Positions 1 to 6,586 of a stretch of 7,381 nucleotides of DNA are shown here, one piece after another. Positions within the stretch are counted from its first letter, which is position 1; each line of letters begins with the position of its first letter. The translations under genes were made by a program, and so were the position numbers. The notes under the pieces were generated by a model. It saw nothing but the letters and a program-made list of their open reading frames with translations. It was not told where the DNA came from and ran no database searches. This DNA is from an uncultured bacterium (lineage in GTDB: Bacteria > Actinomycetota > Coriobacteriia > Coriobacteriales > Eggerthellaceae): the NCBI GenBank assembly GCA_947649215.1, contig CANSQW010000058.1:1-7381 (forward strand). The letters are read 5' to 3'.

Positions 1-266
1 ACGGCGCACGGTCGAACGCGACCTGGGAAAACGCGCGGCTCTCAGGCTCGAGCCGCTCTGGGGGCGCGCCGCGACCATGCAGAACCGGCTTTTCTCGCAG
101 AAATCGCCACGTTTTCGCGCCCGCCTCCGTGCGCAGAGCCCGTCCCGCGCGGTCGATCCGGCGCATCCCGCGGCGGGCGCCCGCGCGGGACGTCCGTGGC
201 CGTCACGGCCCACCGGGCCTGCTGCCGGGGATCGCGCGGCGGGAAGGGCCGCTCGAAAAATTTCTC
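1..266. other. GC-rich flank, no gene assigned
   Basis: All three + frames stay open across most of this stretch (first stops at 268, 279 and 284), and one long - frame is open too. In such GC-rich DNA this is expected by chance. None of the translations shows a recognisable domain or a consistent coding pattern; they are Arg/Pro/Ala-rich. A 7-bp perfect hairpin (35-41 with 50-56) is not followed by a T-run. The 3' end of an upstream gene could lie in the first tens of bases, but I cannot support one. Confidence 0.5.
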
Positions 267-295
267 TTGAAAAGCCGGTGAAGTAACGCTAAGAT
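267..295 (+). promoter_or_regulatory. Sigma-70-type promoter for tRNA-Pro
   Basis: A -35 box TTGAAA (267-272) and a -10 box TAAGAT (290-295) are separated by exactly 17 bases. They lie in a local AT-rich dip inside GC-rich DNA. Transcription would start near 302, giving a leader of about 39 bases before the tRNA at 341. Position, spacing and the tRNA-terminator unit downstream all fit a stand-alone tRNA transcription unit. The start site itself is inferred. Confidence 0.75.
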
Positions 296-340
296 AAGCA
301 AGCTGTTTGAGCGAGTACGCGTCTTGCGCAGATGGCACAA

Positions 341-417
<77 letters not shown>

Positions 418-425
418 GCTTCTTC

Positions 426-464
426 GAGGAGCCGGTGGCAGAAGCCGCCGGCTCCTCTTCTTTT
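426..464 (+). terminator. Intrinsic terminator of the tRNA-Pro unit
   Basis: A 14-bp stem (426-439 with 444-457, one G-T pair) closes on an AGAA tetraloop and is followed directly by TTCTTTT (458-464). It lies 9 bases after the tRNA CCA end, so it should end the tRNA transcript and separate it from the genes downstream. Confidence 0.93.
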
Positions 465-465
465 G

Positions 466-471
466 TATAAA
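466..471 (+). promoter_or_regulatory. Possible -10 box for the small gene
   Basis: TATAAA lies just after the tRNA terminator in GC-rich surroundings. No -35 match is visible 16-18 bases upstream, where the terminator stem sits. A start 6-7 bases downstream would fall on or next to the ATG at 478, which would give a leaderless transcript. This rests on a single six-base match, so it is a weak call. Confidence 0.25.
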
Positions 472-533
472 AGTCGGATGGCGGAAAGGAGGCGTGAGGC
501 GCTCTACCAGCTGAGGCTACCTACGAGGAGCGG

Positions 534-860
534 GTGCAGCTCGGACTGTGCACCTACTCAGAGGTCGAGCAGCTGGACGCCTATCTTCCCTACGGCTTCA
601 TCAACATCAACGACTGGATCGACGGCCGTCAGATCGCGAAGCACCGCGTCTTCGTCGAAAAGCTCATGCGCGAGCTGGGGCTCACGACGCGCCACGACTT
701 CGTGCGCATGGCCCGTGCCCTGTTCACCTCCGAGTTGTGCGCCCTGCTCGGCGCGCTCAAGGACTTCGAGTACGCCGACCCGGGGCTGGGCTACCCGGCC
801 TGGAGGCTCGCGTCGGTCAACCGCCTGAAGGGCCGCCTGATCGCCGACATCCTGGCCTAG
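534..860 (+). CDS. Hypothetical protein, 108 aa
   Basis: I do not recognise this family. From the GTG at 534 the frame encodes 108 soluble-looking residues with strong G/C third-position preference (GAG, CTG, GCC, GGC), which supports real coding. The protein is probably mostly helical: an acidic N-terminal segment (SEVEQLDAYLPYG), a central basic and hydrophobic part (HRVFVEKLMRELG) and a C-terminal RLKGRLIADILA end. No signal peptide, membrane segment or cysteine motif for metal binding is apparent. GTG 534 is the only standard start in the frame, because TGA at 495-497 closes it upstream. Its GAGGAG lies only 3 bases away, closer than usual. The frame already looks coding from about 513, and a coding-like ATG frame at 478 is offset by one base, so the annotated N-terminus may be wrong or the gene may carry a frameshift. 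It stands alone between the tRNA unit and the ech operon. Confidence 0.62.
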   Translation: MQLGLCTYSEVEQLDAYLPYGFININDWIDGRQIAKHRVFVEKLMRELGLTTRHDFVRMARALFTSELCALLGALKDFEYADPGLGYPAWRLASVNRLKGRLIADILA

Positions 861-986
861 GGCGGCCCTTCTGCCGTTCGCCCTGGTAGGAGCGCCGCCG
901 GCCCCGGGGCGCCTTGGGCGGGGCGGCCCTTCACCGAGCAATACGGCCCTGCCCGTCGCGATCCCCCGCGGGCGCGGCGCGGCTTT

Positions 987-995
987 TGGTACCCT
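987..995 (+). promoter_or_regulatory. Possible extended -10 promoter for the ech operon
   Basis: TTGGTACCCT includes a TGG-TACCCT element that keeps the TA and final T of a -10 box and the upstream TG of extended -10 promoters. No clear -35 box is seen. The same TGG-TA arrangement precedes pgsA (6683-6691). A start near 1002 would leave a leader of about 100 bases before echA. No better promoter candidate is visible in 861-1101, but this one is weak. Confidence 0.25.
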
Positions 996-1007
996 CGATG
1001 CCAGGAT

Positions 1008-1095
1008 GGGGCGTCTCGCCCCGCGCCGGCAGCGACACGACGCGGGCCCGCGCGGGGATCGGCAGCCCCCTGAAGGCAAATCGGGTAGAAGGGGG
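1008..1095 (+). promoter_or_regulatory. Structured leader of echA; ribosome site may be masked
   Basis: Three inverted repeats lie between the possible start and echA. They are a 6-bp hairpin with a 3-base loop (GGGGCG 1008-1013 with CGCCCC 1017-1022), a 12-base perfect palindrome (1041-1052), and CCCCCT (1066-1071), which is complementary to AGGGGG (1090-1095). The last pairing would cover the purine-rich ribosome binding site of echA. I could not match the region to a known riboswitch class. GC-rich DNA gives short inverted repeats by chance, so a regulatory role is inference. Confidence 0.3.
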
Positions 1096-1101
1096 AATTT
1101 C

Positions 1102-3018
1102 GTGGCATTGCTCGGATTTCTCATCGTTTTCCCGCTCGTGGTGGCCGCGGTGCTCCTTGCCGTGCGCGGCGACGGCGCGCGAAACGTCATCGTCGGCGCC
1201 TCGGCCGTCATCATCGGCGTGGCCTCGGTGGTGCTCGTCGCCACCAACCTGGGCACGCCAGGCGTGTACTTCGAGTTCTCATCGGTCGTGCTCGACTACG
1301 TCTGCACGGGGGTGAGCGTCGTCCTCGTCGGCATCGTCTTGTCCTTCGCGGTTCGCTACAAGAACCTGCTGGCGGGCGTTCTCGCCCTCATCCAGCTGGC
1401 CGGCGCGCTCGTGCTCGAGTTCGCGTTCGCCCACGAGGTGGAGGTGCCCATCGGGCTGTACTTCGACTCGCTCTCGCTGCTCATGGCGTTCATCATCGGC
1501 GTCATCGGCGGCGGCATCTGCGTCTACGCGCTCGGCTACATGCGTGACTTCCAGGCCCACGAGCCCGCCGATGCGAAGGATCGCCGCCCGCTGTTCTTCG
1601 CCCTCATGTTCGTGTTCCTCTCCGCCATGTACGTCATCGTGTTCTCCAACAACATGATGTGGATGTTCACGGGCTGGGAGGTCACCACCGTCTGCTCGTT
1701 CCTCCTCATCGGCTACACCAAGACCGACGAGGCCATCGCCAACGCCTTCCGCCAGATCGTCATGAACCTGGCCGGCGGCATCGGGTTCCTCGTGGCGCTC
1801 TACGTGTGCGCCATCCAGCTCGAGACGCTCTCGTTCGTCGAGTTCATCATGCTCGGCGTGGCCGACCCGGCCCTCGTGGGACTGGCCGTGGTGGCGCTCG
1901 CCTTCGCGGGCATCACCAAGGCCGCGCAGATGCCCTTCCAAACGTGGCTTCTGGGCGCCATGGTGGCCCCCACTCCCACGAGCGCCCTGCTCCATTCCTC
2001 TACCATGGTGAAGGCCGGCGTGTTTCTGCTCGTGAAGCTCGCGCCCATCATGCTCATGAGCCCCGTGCCCTCCATGATGGTCATGCTCGTGGGCGGCATC
2101 ACGTTCCTCCTCTGCTCGTTCATGGCCATCAGCCAGTCCAACGCCAAGCGCGTGCTGGCCTACTCGACCATCGCCAACCTCGGCCTCATCACGGCCTGCG
2201 CCGGCGTGGGCACGCCGGAGGCGGTGTGGGCGGCCGAGTTCCTCATCCTGTTCCATGCCATCGCCAAGAGCCTGCTGTTCCTGTGCGTCGGCACCGCCGA
2301 GCACCACATCGGCAGCCGCGACATCGAGTCGATGGACCTGCTCTTCGACCGTATGCCGCGCTTGGCCCGCTTCATGATGCTCGGCATCATGTGCATGTTC
2401 ATCGCGCCGTTCGGCATGCTCGTTGCCAAGTGGGCCACGCTCGTGTCCTTCGTCGACATGGACCAGGTGGCGCTCGTCATCATCCTGGCCTTCGGCTCGG
2501 CTGCCACGTTCATGTTCTGGGCCAAGTGGCTCGGCAAGCTGGCGGGCATCGCCGGCGAGCCGGAGAACGTGGAGGTCACCGTCCACAAGAGCGAGTGGGC
2601 GTCGCTTCTGCTCATGGCGGCGCTGCTCGTGGCGGCCTGCGTGACGCTGCCGCTCATCTCCGCCTTTGTGGTGGAGCCCTACGTGGTGTCGGTCTATGGC
2701 ATCCTCGGGCAGGGCATCACCACTGACAACCTCTGGATCGCGAGCATCTGCGTGGCCATCGTGGTGATCGTGCTGTTCGCGGGCATGGGCGGCTCCAAGG
2801 CGCGTAAGGTGGACGTCTACCTGGCCGGCGTCAGCCGCGGCTCGGAGGAGCGCGCGTTCCAGAACGCGCTGTCGGGCACGTCGGTGGCCACGGCGCGCAA
2901 CTGGTATATGGACGACGTGTTCGGCGAGAAGCGCATCGCGCCGGTGGGCGTCGTGTTCAACTCCATCATCATGGCCGCGGCCTTCGTCATCGCCGCCGTC
3001 GCCCCGATGGTGCTCTAG
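1102..3018 (+). CDS. echA: Ech hydrogenase subunit EchA (NuoL-like antiporter subunit)
   Basis: Large integral membrane protein of 638 aa, related to NuoL/HyfB and Mrp-type antiporter subunits. It is expected to move H+ or Na+ across the membrane, driven by electron flow in the cytoplasmic arm. The chain is a succession of hydrophobic helices from residue 3 to the C-terminus. Family landmarks are visible: GWEVTT with E193, the ITKAAQMPFQTWL block with K273, APTPTSALLHSSTMVKAG (289-306), NAKRVLAYSTIANLG (347-361) and FHAIAKSLLFL with K389. These charged residues match the proton-path Glu and Lys of the family. I chose GTG 1102 because GGGGGA lies 6 bases upstream and the protein then begins with a membrane helix. 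The in-frame ATG at 1006 would add 32 Arg/Pro-rich residues with no ribosome site. It is the first gene of the operon, 14 bases before echB. Confidence 0.93.
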   Translation: MALLGFLIVFPLVVAAVLLAVRGDGARNVIVGASAVIIGVASVVLVATNLGTPGVYFEFSSVVLDYVCTGVSVVLVGIVLSFAVRYKNLLAGVLALIQLAGALVLEFAFAHEVEVPIGLYFDSLSLLMAFIIGVIGGGICVYALGYMRDFQAHEPADAKDRRPLFFALMFVFLSAMYVIVFSNNMMWMFTGWEVTTVCSFLLIGYTKTDEAIANAFRQIVMNLAGGIGFLVALYVCAIQLETLSFVEFIMLGVADPALVGLAVVALAFAGITKAAQMPFQTWLLGAMVAPTPTSALLHSSTMVKAGVFLLVKLAPIMLMSPVPSMMVMLVGGITFLLCSFMAISQSNAKRVLAYSTIANLGLITACAGVGTPEAVWAAEFLILFHAIAKSLLFLCVGTAEHHIGSRDIESMDLLFDRMPRLARFMMLGIMCMFIAPFGMLVAKWATLVSFVDMDQVALVIILAFGSAATFMFWAKWLGKLAGIAGEPENVEVTVHKSEWASLLLMAALLVAACVTLPLISAFVVEPYVVSVYGILGQGITTDNLWIASICVAIVVIVLFAGMGGSKARKVDVYLAGVSRGSEERAFQNALSGTSVATARNWYMDDVFGEKRIAPVGVVFNSIIMAAAFVIAAVAPMVL

Positions 3019-3032
3019 AAAGGGGCGTGACC

Positions 3033-3902
3033 ATGACTATCCTCATCACCGTCATCGGCACCATCCTGTTCGGGCTCATCGCGCCTGTCGTGGGATGCCT
3101 GCTGGCCGGCCTCGACCGCGTCATCAGCGCCCGCATGCAGGGCCGCGTAGGGCCGCCGGTGCTCCAGCCCTACTACGACGTGCGCAAGCTCTTCGAGAAG
3201 GAGAGCGTGGCGGTCAACTCCGTCGAGCGCACCTACGTGGCCTGCGCGCTGCTCTTCGCCTGCGTGGCCGGCGGCGTGTTCTTCACCGGCGGCAACCTGC
3301 TCATGTGCGTGTTCGTCATCACGCTGTCGAGCCTGTTCTTCATCATGGCCGCCTACTCCTCGCGCAGCCCCTACGCTGAGGTGGGCGCCGCGCGCGAGAC
3401 GCTGCAGGTCATGGCCTACGAGCCCATGGTGCTGCTTCTGGCCGTGGGCTTCTACCTGGCGGCCGGCACCTTCAACGTGGGTGACGTGCTCGCGCTCGAC
3501 GTGCCCATCATCGCCACCATCTGGCTCGTGTTCCTGGGCCTGCTGTTCATCCTCACCATCAAGCTGCGCAAGTCGCCCTTCGACCTGTCGATGTCGCACC
3601 ACGCGCACCAGGAGATCGTCCGCGGCATGACCACGGAGATGAGCGGCCCCACCCTCGGCCTGGTGGAGATCATGCACTGGTGCGAGAACGTGCTGTTCCT
3701 CGGCTGGATCGGGATGTTCTTCGTATGGGGTAACCCGCTCTCGATCATCCTGGCCGTGGCCGTGGTGCTGGCGGTCTACTTCCTGGAGATCTGGATCGAC
3801 AACAACTTCGCGCGCGTGAAGTGGCAGTTCATGCTGAAGTCCGCCTGGGCCGTGGCGCTCGTCGCCGGCGGCGTGAACATCGCGTTCCTCGCGTTCATGT
3901 AA
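3033..3902 (+). CDS. echB: Ech hydrogenase subunit EchB (NuoH-like membrane subunit)
   Basis: Membrane protein of 289 aa, of the NuoH/HyfC/HycD family, which anchors the catalytic arm to the membrane and links its redox changes to ion movement. Visible family blocks are GLDRVISARMQGRVGPP (26-42), YYDVRKLFEK (47-56), YAEVGAARE (114-122) with conserved acidic and Arg residues, the cytoplasmic loop SPFDLS followed by HHAHQEIVRG (181-198), and TEMSGP (201-206). Around eight hydrophobic segments fit the family topology. ATG 3033 is preferred to GTG 3027, two codons earlier, because AAAGGGG (3019-3025) sits 7 bases before the ATG but almost touches the GTG. The stop codon TAA overlaps the ribosome site of echC, which suggests coupled translation. 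Confidence 0.94.
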   Translation: MTILITVIGTILFGLIAPVVGCLLAGLDRVISARMQGRVGPPVLQPYYDVRKLFEKESVAVNSVERTYVACALLFACVAGGVFFTGGNLLMCVFVITLSSLFFIMAAYSSRSPYAEVGAARETLQVMAYEPMVLLLAVGFYLAAGTFNVGDVLALDVPIIATIWLVFLGLLFILTIKLRKSPFDLSMSHHAHQEIVRGMTTEMSGPTLGLVEIMHWCENVLFLGWIGMFFVWGNPLSIILAVAVVLAVYFLEIWIDNNFARVKWQFMLKSAWAVALVAGGVNIAFLAFM

Positions 3903-3911
3903 GGAGGCACC

Positions 3912-4358
3912 ATGGCTTTCGCATCGAAATCCCCCTGGGTGATCCACTACGACGGCTCGAGCTGCAACGGCTGCGACATCGAGGTCCTGGCGACGCTGTG
4001 CCCGGGCTTTGACGGCGAGCGCTTCGGCGTGGTGAACACGGGCAACCCCAAGCACGCCGACATCTTCCTGGTGACCGGCTCGGTCAACGAGCAGAACATC
4101 GACGTCGTGCGTGAGATCTACAACCAGATGGTCGAGCCGAAGGTGGTCGTCGCGTGCGGCATCTGCGCCTGCTCCGGCGGCATCTTCCACGACTGCTACA
4201 ACGTCATCGGCGGGGTGGACAAGGCCATCCCCGTCGACGTGTACGCCCCGGGCTGCGCCGTGCGCCCCGAGGCGCTCATCGACGCCATCGTCAAGGGCGT
4301 CGCCGTCCTGGACGAGAAGTCCCAGGCGCTCAAAGAGTCGAAGAAGAGGGGGGAGTAG
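3912..4358 (+). CDS. echC: Ech hydrogenase small subunit EchC (NuoB-like, one 4Fe-4S)
   Basis: Small subunit of 148 aa that holds the single 4Fe-4S cluster next to the NiFe site and hands electrons to or from EchE. The four cluster ligands of the NuoB/small-subunit family are in place: C18 and C21 in SSCNGCD, C85 in GICACSGG, and C115 in the APGCAVRPEA motif. Two more cysteines, C82 and C87, flank the third ligand, and another is at C95. There is no twin-arginine signal peptide, as expected for a group 4 enzyme facing the cytoplasm. The length is typical for Ech small subunits and shorter than uptake hydrogenases. AAGGAGG (3901-3907) lies 4 bases before the ATG. The last residues are Lys/Glu-rich. 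It is followed after 3 bases by echD. Confidence 0.94.
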   Translation: MAFASKSPWVIHYDGSSCNGCDIEVLATLCPGFDGERFGVVNTGNPKHADIFLVTGSVNEQNIDVVREIYNQMVEPKVVVACGICACSGGIFHDCYNVIGGVDKAIPVDVYAPGCAVRPEALIDAIVKGVAVLDEKSQALKESKKRGE

Positions 4359-4361
4359 CCC

Positions 4362-5126
4362 ATGGCCCAGTTCAGCCAGGAGTTCACGCCGCTGCCCATC
4401 GAGGCCATCCACGACGAGGCGGTCGCGCGCAAGGCGGGCGGCTGGCGCTACGTCCAGACCCTCGCCGTCAACACCGAGGCCGGCATCGACCTCGTGTACT
4501 CTTATATGAAGGACGGCCTGCTCGAGAACCTCGTGGCCAAGGCGCTGCCCGCCGGGTCGGCCGTGCCCTCCGTCACCGACCAGTTCTTGGCCGCGTTCGT
4601 GTTCGAGAACGAGATTCACGACCTGTTCGGCATCACCTTCGAGGGCCTGGCCATCGACTTCGGCGGCAACTTCTACCGCGTGGCCCAGAAAGAGCCCATG
4701 ACCATCATCTCGCCCGAGCTCAAGGCCGCGCGCGAGAAGGCGGCGAAGGTGGCGGCCGCCAAGGCCGCGAAGGAGGCCGCCAAGGCTGACCGCGCCGAGA
4801 AGGCAGGGGAGGCCCAGGCGGAGTTCTTGGCCGCCCACCCCGAGGCCAAGGCCGCCGCGACGGGCGGGCGCGTGTTCGCGCCGTCTGATGACGAGGCCGT
4901 GGAGGCCAAGCTCGCCGGCATGGACCCGGAGAAGGTGGCCCGCGTGCGCGCCGCCATCGCCGCCAAGGCCAAGAAGGCCGCCGCAGCCGAGCAGGACGCC
5001 GCCAAGGACGCCGAGCTGGAGGCCAAGCTCGCCGCCATGGATCCGGAGAAGGCCGCCAAGGTGCGCGCGGCCATGGAGGCCAAGGCCAAGAAGGCGGCCG
5101 AGGCCGCTGCGAAGGAAGGTGAGTAG
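4362..5126 (+). CDS. echD: Ech subunit EchD (NuoC-like) with long Ala/Lys/Glu tail
   Basis: The first 118 or so residues are a NuoC/HycE-N-terminal-like domain, recognisable by FENEIHDLFGITFEG (81-95) and IDFGGNFYR (98-106). This subunit has no cofactor and helps join the small and large subunits. A domain of this size is about all that EchD normally consists of. Here it continues with 136 more residues (119-254), of which I count 53 Ala, with most of the rest Lys, Glu, Arg and Asp. The tail contains two copies of a 28-residue unit centred on MDPEK (180-207 and 219-246, 22 of 28 identical). The tail should be helical or a charged coil in the cytoplasm; its role is unknown. The frame is continuous, codon use matches the neighbours, and the end sits 1 base before echE, with AAGGAAGG inside the tail acting as the echE ribosome site. 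The extension therefore belongs to the gene and is not a misjoined frame. Confidence 0.9.
   Translation: MAQFSQEFTPLPIEAIHDEAVARKAGGWRYVQTLAVNTEAGIDLVYSYMKDGLLENLVAKALPAGSAVPSVTDQFLAAFVFENEIHDLFGITFEGLAIDFGGNFYRVAQKEPMTIISPELKAAREKAAKVAAAKAAKEAAKADRAEKAGEAQAEFLAAHPEAKAAATGGRVFAPSDDEAVEAKLAGMDPEKVARVRAAIAAKAKKAAAAEQDAAKDAELEAKLAAMDPEKAAKVRAAMEAKAKKAAEAAAKEGE
4899..5099 (+). repeat. Imperfect tandem coding repeat in the echD tail
   Basis: Two 84-base units (4899-4982 and 5016-5099) lie 117 bases apart, start to start. They encode EAKLA-x-MDPEK followed by VRAA and AKAKKAA. The protein units differ at 6 of 28 positions, all conservative or Ala exchanges except one A-to-E. The 33-base linker encodes an acidic stretch. 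A degenerate third trace (FLAAHPEAKAAA, residues 155-166) may precede them. The pattern suggests duplication within the gene. Confidence 0.85.
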
Positions 5127-5127
5127 C

Positions 5128-6216
5128 ATGGGCAAGGCGACGGTCATTCCCTTCGGGCCCCAGCATCCCGTTCTCCCCGAGCCGCTCCACCTCGACCTGG
5201 TGGTCGAGGACGAGACGGTCATCGAGGCCGTTCCCCAGATCGGCTTTGTCCACCGCGGCCTCGAGAAGCTCGTCGAGACGCGCGACTACAACCAGTTCAT
5301 CTACGTGGCCGAGCGCATCTGCGGCATCTGCGCCATGGGGCACTCCCTCGGCTATGCCGAGACGGTGGAGTCGCTCATGGGCGTGGAGGTGCCCAAGCGC
5401 GCCGAGTACCTGCGCGTCATCTGGCATGAGCTCTCGCGCGTGCACTCCCACCTGCTGTGGCTGGGCCTGGCCGCCGACGCCTTCGGCTTCGAGAGCATGT
5501 TCATGCACTGCTGGCGCCTGCGCGAGCGCGTGCTCGACATCTTCGAGAAGACCACGGGCGGGCGCGTCATCCTGTCCGTCGTGAAGGTGGGCGGCGTGGT
5601 CCGCGACATCGACGACGCCATGATGGCCCAGGTCATCGCCACGCTCGACGGCATCATGGACGACTACACCAAGATCATGAATACCCTGCTCACCGACACG
5701 TCGGTCAAGAACCGCACGGTGGACGTGGGCTACATCAGCCATAAGGACGCGCTCGCGCTGTCGATGGTGGGCCCGTTCGCCCGCGCCTCGGCGGTCAACT
5801 ACGACGTGCGCTCCTTCGGCCGCGGCGCCTACGGCGACCTGGCCGACTTCCGGCCCATCCTCGACGACGGCGGCGACTGCTTCGCCCGTGTGAAGGTGCG
5901 CTGCCTGGAGGTGCTCCAGTCCATCGAGATCATCAAGGAGCTGGCGGCCAAGATGCCCGCCGGCGACATCGAGGTGGCGGTGAAGGGCGCGCCGGCCGAC
6001 GGCGCCCAGGCCTCCAACGTGCTCGAGCAGCCCCGCGGCGAGTGCTACTACTACGCGCGCGGCAACGGCACCAAGAACCTCGAGCGCATGCGCATGCGCA
6101 CGCCCACCTCGCAGAACCTGGCGGGCATGACCTCGGCGCTGGCCGGCTGCGACCTGGCCGACGTCAACATGATCATCCTGACCATCGACCCGTGCATCAG
6201 CTGCACAGAGAGGTAG
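5128..6216 (+). CDS. echE: Ech [NiFe] hydrogenase large (catalytic) subunit EchE
   Basis: Catalytic subunit of 362 aa, homologous to NuoD/HycE, that carries the NiFe centre where 2H+ and H2 interconvert. Both metal-binding pairs are present. RICGIC holds C65 and C68, followed by AMGH; DPCISCTER at the extreme C-terminus holds C356 and C359. The intact pairs separate it from complex I NuoD and from hydrogenase-like complexes that have lost the metal site. The N-terminus shows the GPQHP block (10-14) shared with NuoD, then GFVHRGLEK (39-47). The stop codon directly follows DPCxxCxxR, so there is no C-terminal peptide for a maturation protease to remove, as I recall for CooH and other Ech large subunits. 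ATG 5128 lies 1 base after the echD stop and is served by AAGGAAGGTGAG inside echD. Upstream in-frame codons are a shadow of echD. Confidence 0.96.
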   Translation: MGKATVIPFGPQHPVLPEPLHLDLVVEDETVIEAVPQIGFVHRGLEKLVETRDYNQFIYVAERICGICAMGHSLGYAETVESLMGVEVPKRAEYLRVIWHELSRVHSHLLWLGLAADAFGFESMFMHCWRLRERVLDIFEKTTGGRVILSVVKVGGVVRDIDDAMMAQVIATLDGIMDDYTKIMNTLLTDTSVKNRTVDVGYISHKDALALSMVGPFARASAVNYDVRSFGRGAYGDLADFRPILDDGGDCFARVKVRCLEVLQSIEIIKELAAKMPAGDIEVAVKGAPADGAQASNVLEQPRGECYYYARGNGTKNLERMRMRTPTSQNLAGMTSALAGCDLADVNMIILTIDPCISCTER

Positions 6217-6223
6217 GCGCGAC

Positions 6224-6586
6224 ATGGGTTCCTTCAAGCTGGGCGGCATGACCTTCGGGTCGCTGTTCAAGAAGCCCGAGACCGTCCTGTACCCGGTGGA
6301 GTCCAAGCCGGCGCCGGCGGGGCTCAAGGGCCACATCGTCAACGACGTGAGCCTGTGCATCCTGTGCGGCATCTGCCAGAAGACCTGCCCCTGCCACGCC
6401 ATCACGGTGGAGAAGAAGGCCCGCACCTGGGCCATCGACCCCTTCCGCTGCGTCCAGTGCGGCTCCTGCGCGCGCGCCTGCCCCAAGGCGTGCCTGACCA
6501 TGGAGCCCACCTACACCCCCGTGGCCACCGCCGAGTACGTCACCACCCTCGAGGTGCCCGACCAGAAGGCGGCGGCCGCGGAGTAG
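6224..6586 (+). CDS. echF: Ech hydrogenase ferredoxin-like subunit EchF (two 4Fe-4S)
   Basis: Electron-entry subunit of 120 aa, of the NuoI/HycF family. Two classic 4Fe-4S motifs are present: C45-C48-C51-C55-P (CILCGICQKTCP) and C76-C79-C82-C86-P (CVQCGSCARACP). The N-terminal FGSLFKKPETVLYP (11-24) matches the segment that precedes the clusters in NuoI-like subunits. It should take electrons from a soluble ferredoxin and pass them to the EchC cluster. ATG 6224 follows the echE stop by 7 bases, with AGAGAGG (6207-6213) upstream. The C-terminus ends in a short Ala-rich tail (KAAAAE). This is the last gene of the operon; no strong intrinsic terminator follows directly. Confidence 0.94.
   Translation: MGSFKLGGMTFGSLFKKPETVLYPVESKPAPAGLKGHIVNDVSLCILCGICQKTCPCHAITVEKKARTWAIDPFRCVQCGSCARACPKACLTMEPTYTPVATAEYVTTLEVPDQKAAAAE

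Noticed and set aside
501..520. GCTCTACCAGCTGAGGCTAC resembles the reverse complement of a tRNA D-arm with one extra base.
   Set aside because: No acceptor stem, anticodon arm or TTCRA loop can be folded around it on the - strand; it is either chance or at most a fragment.
861..932. Direct repeat GGCGGCCCTTC at 861-871 and 922-932, with GC-rich inverted repeats between.
   Set aside because: Eleven bases in very GC-rich DNA, no T-run after the stems, no flanking gene for a mobile element.
1006..1101. In-frame ATG at 1006 as an alternative start for echA.
   Set aside because: It adds 32 Arg/Pro/Gly-rich residues before the first membrane helix and lacks a ribosome site.
1279..2586. A 435-codon open frame on the - strand inside echA.
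   Set aside because: His/Glu/Gly-rich shadow of echA with no domain.
3015..5222. A 735-codon open frame on the - strand across echB to echE.
   Set aside because: It is antisense to genes with clear family motifs; its low-complexity Gly/Leu/His/Arg composition is the usual shadow of GC-rich coding DNA.
4720..6510. A 596-codon open frame on the - strand across echD to echF.
   Set aside because: Shadow of three well-supported genes; Pro/Arg-rich in one half and His/Gly-rich in the other.
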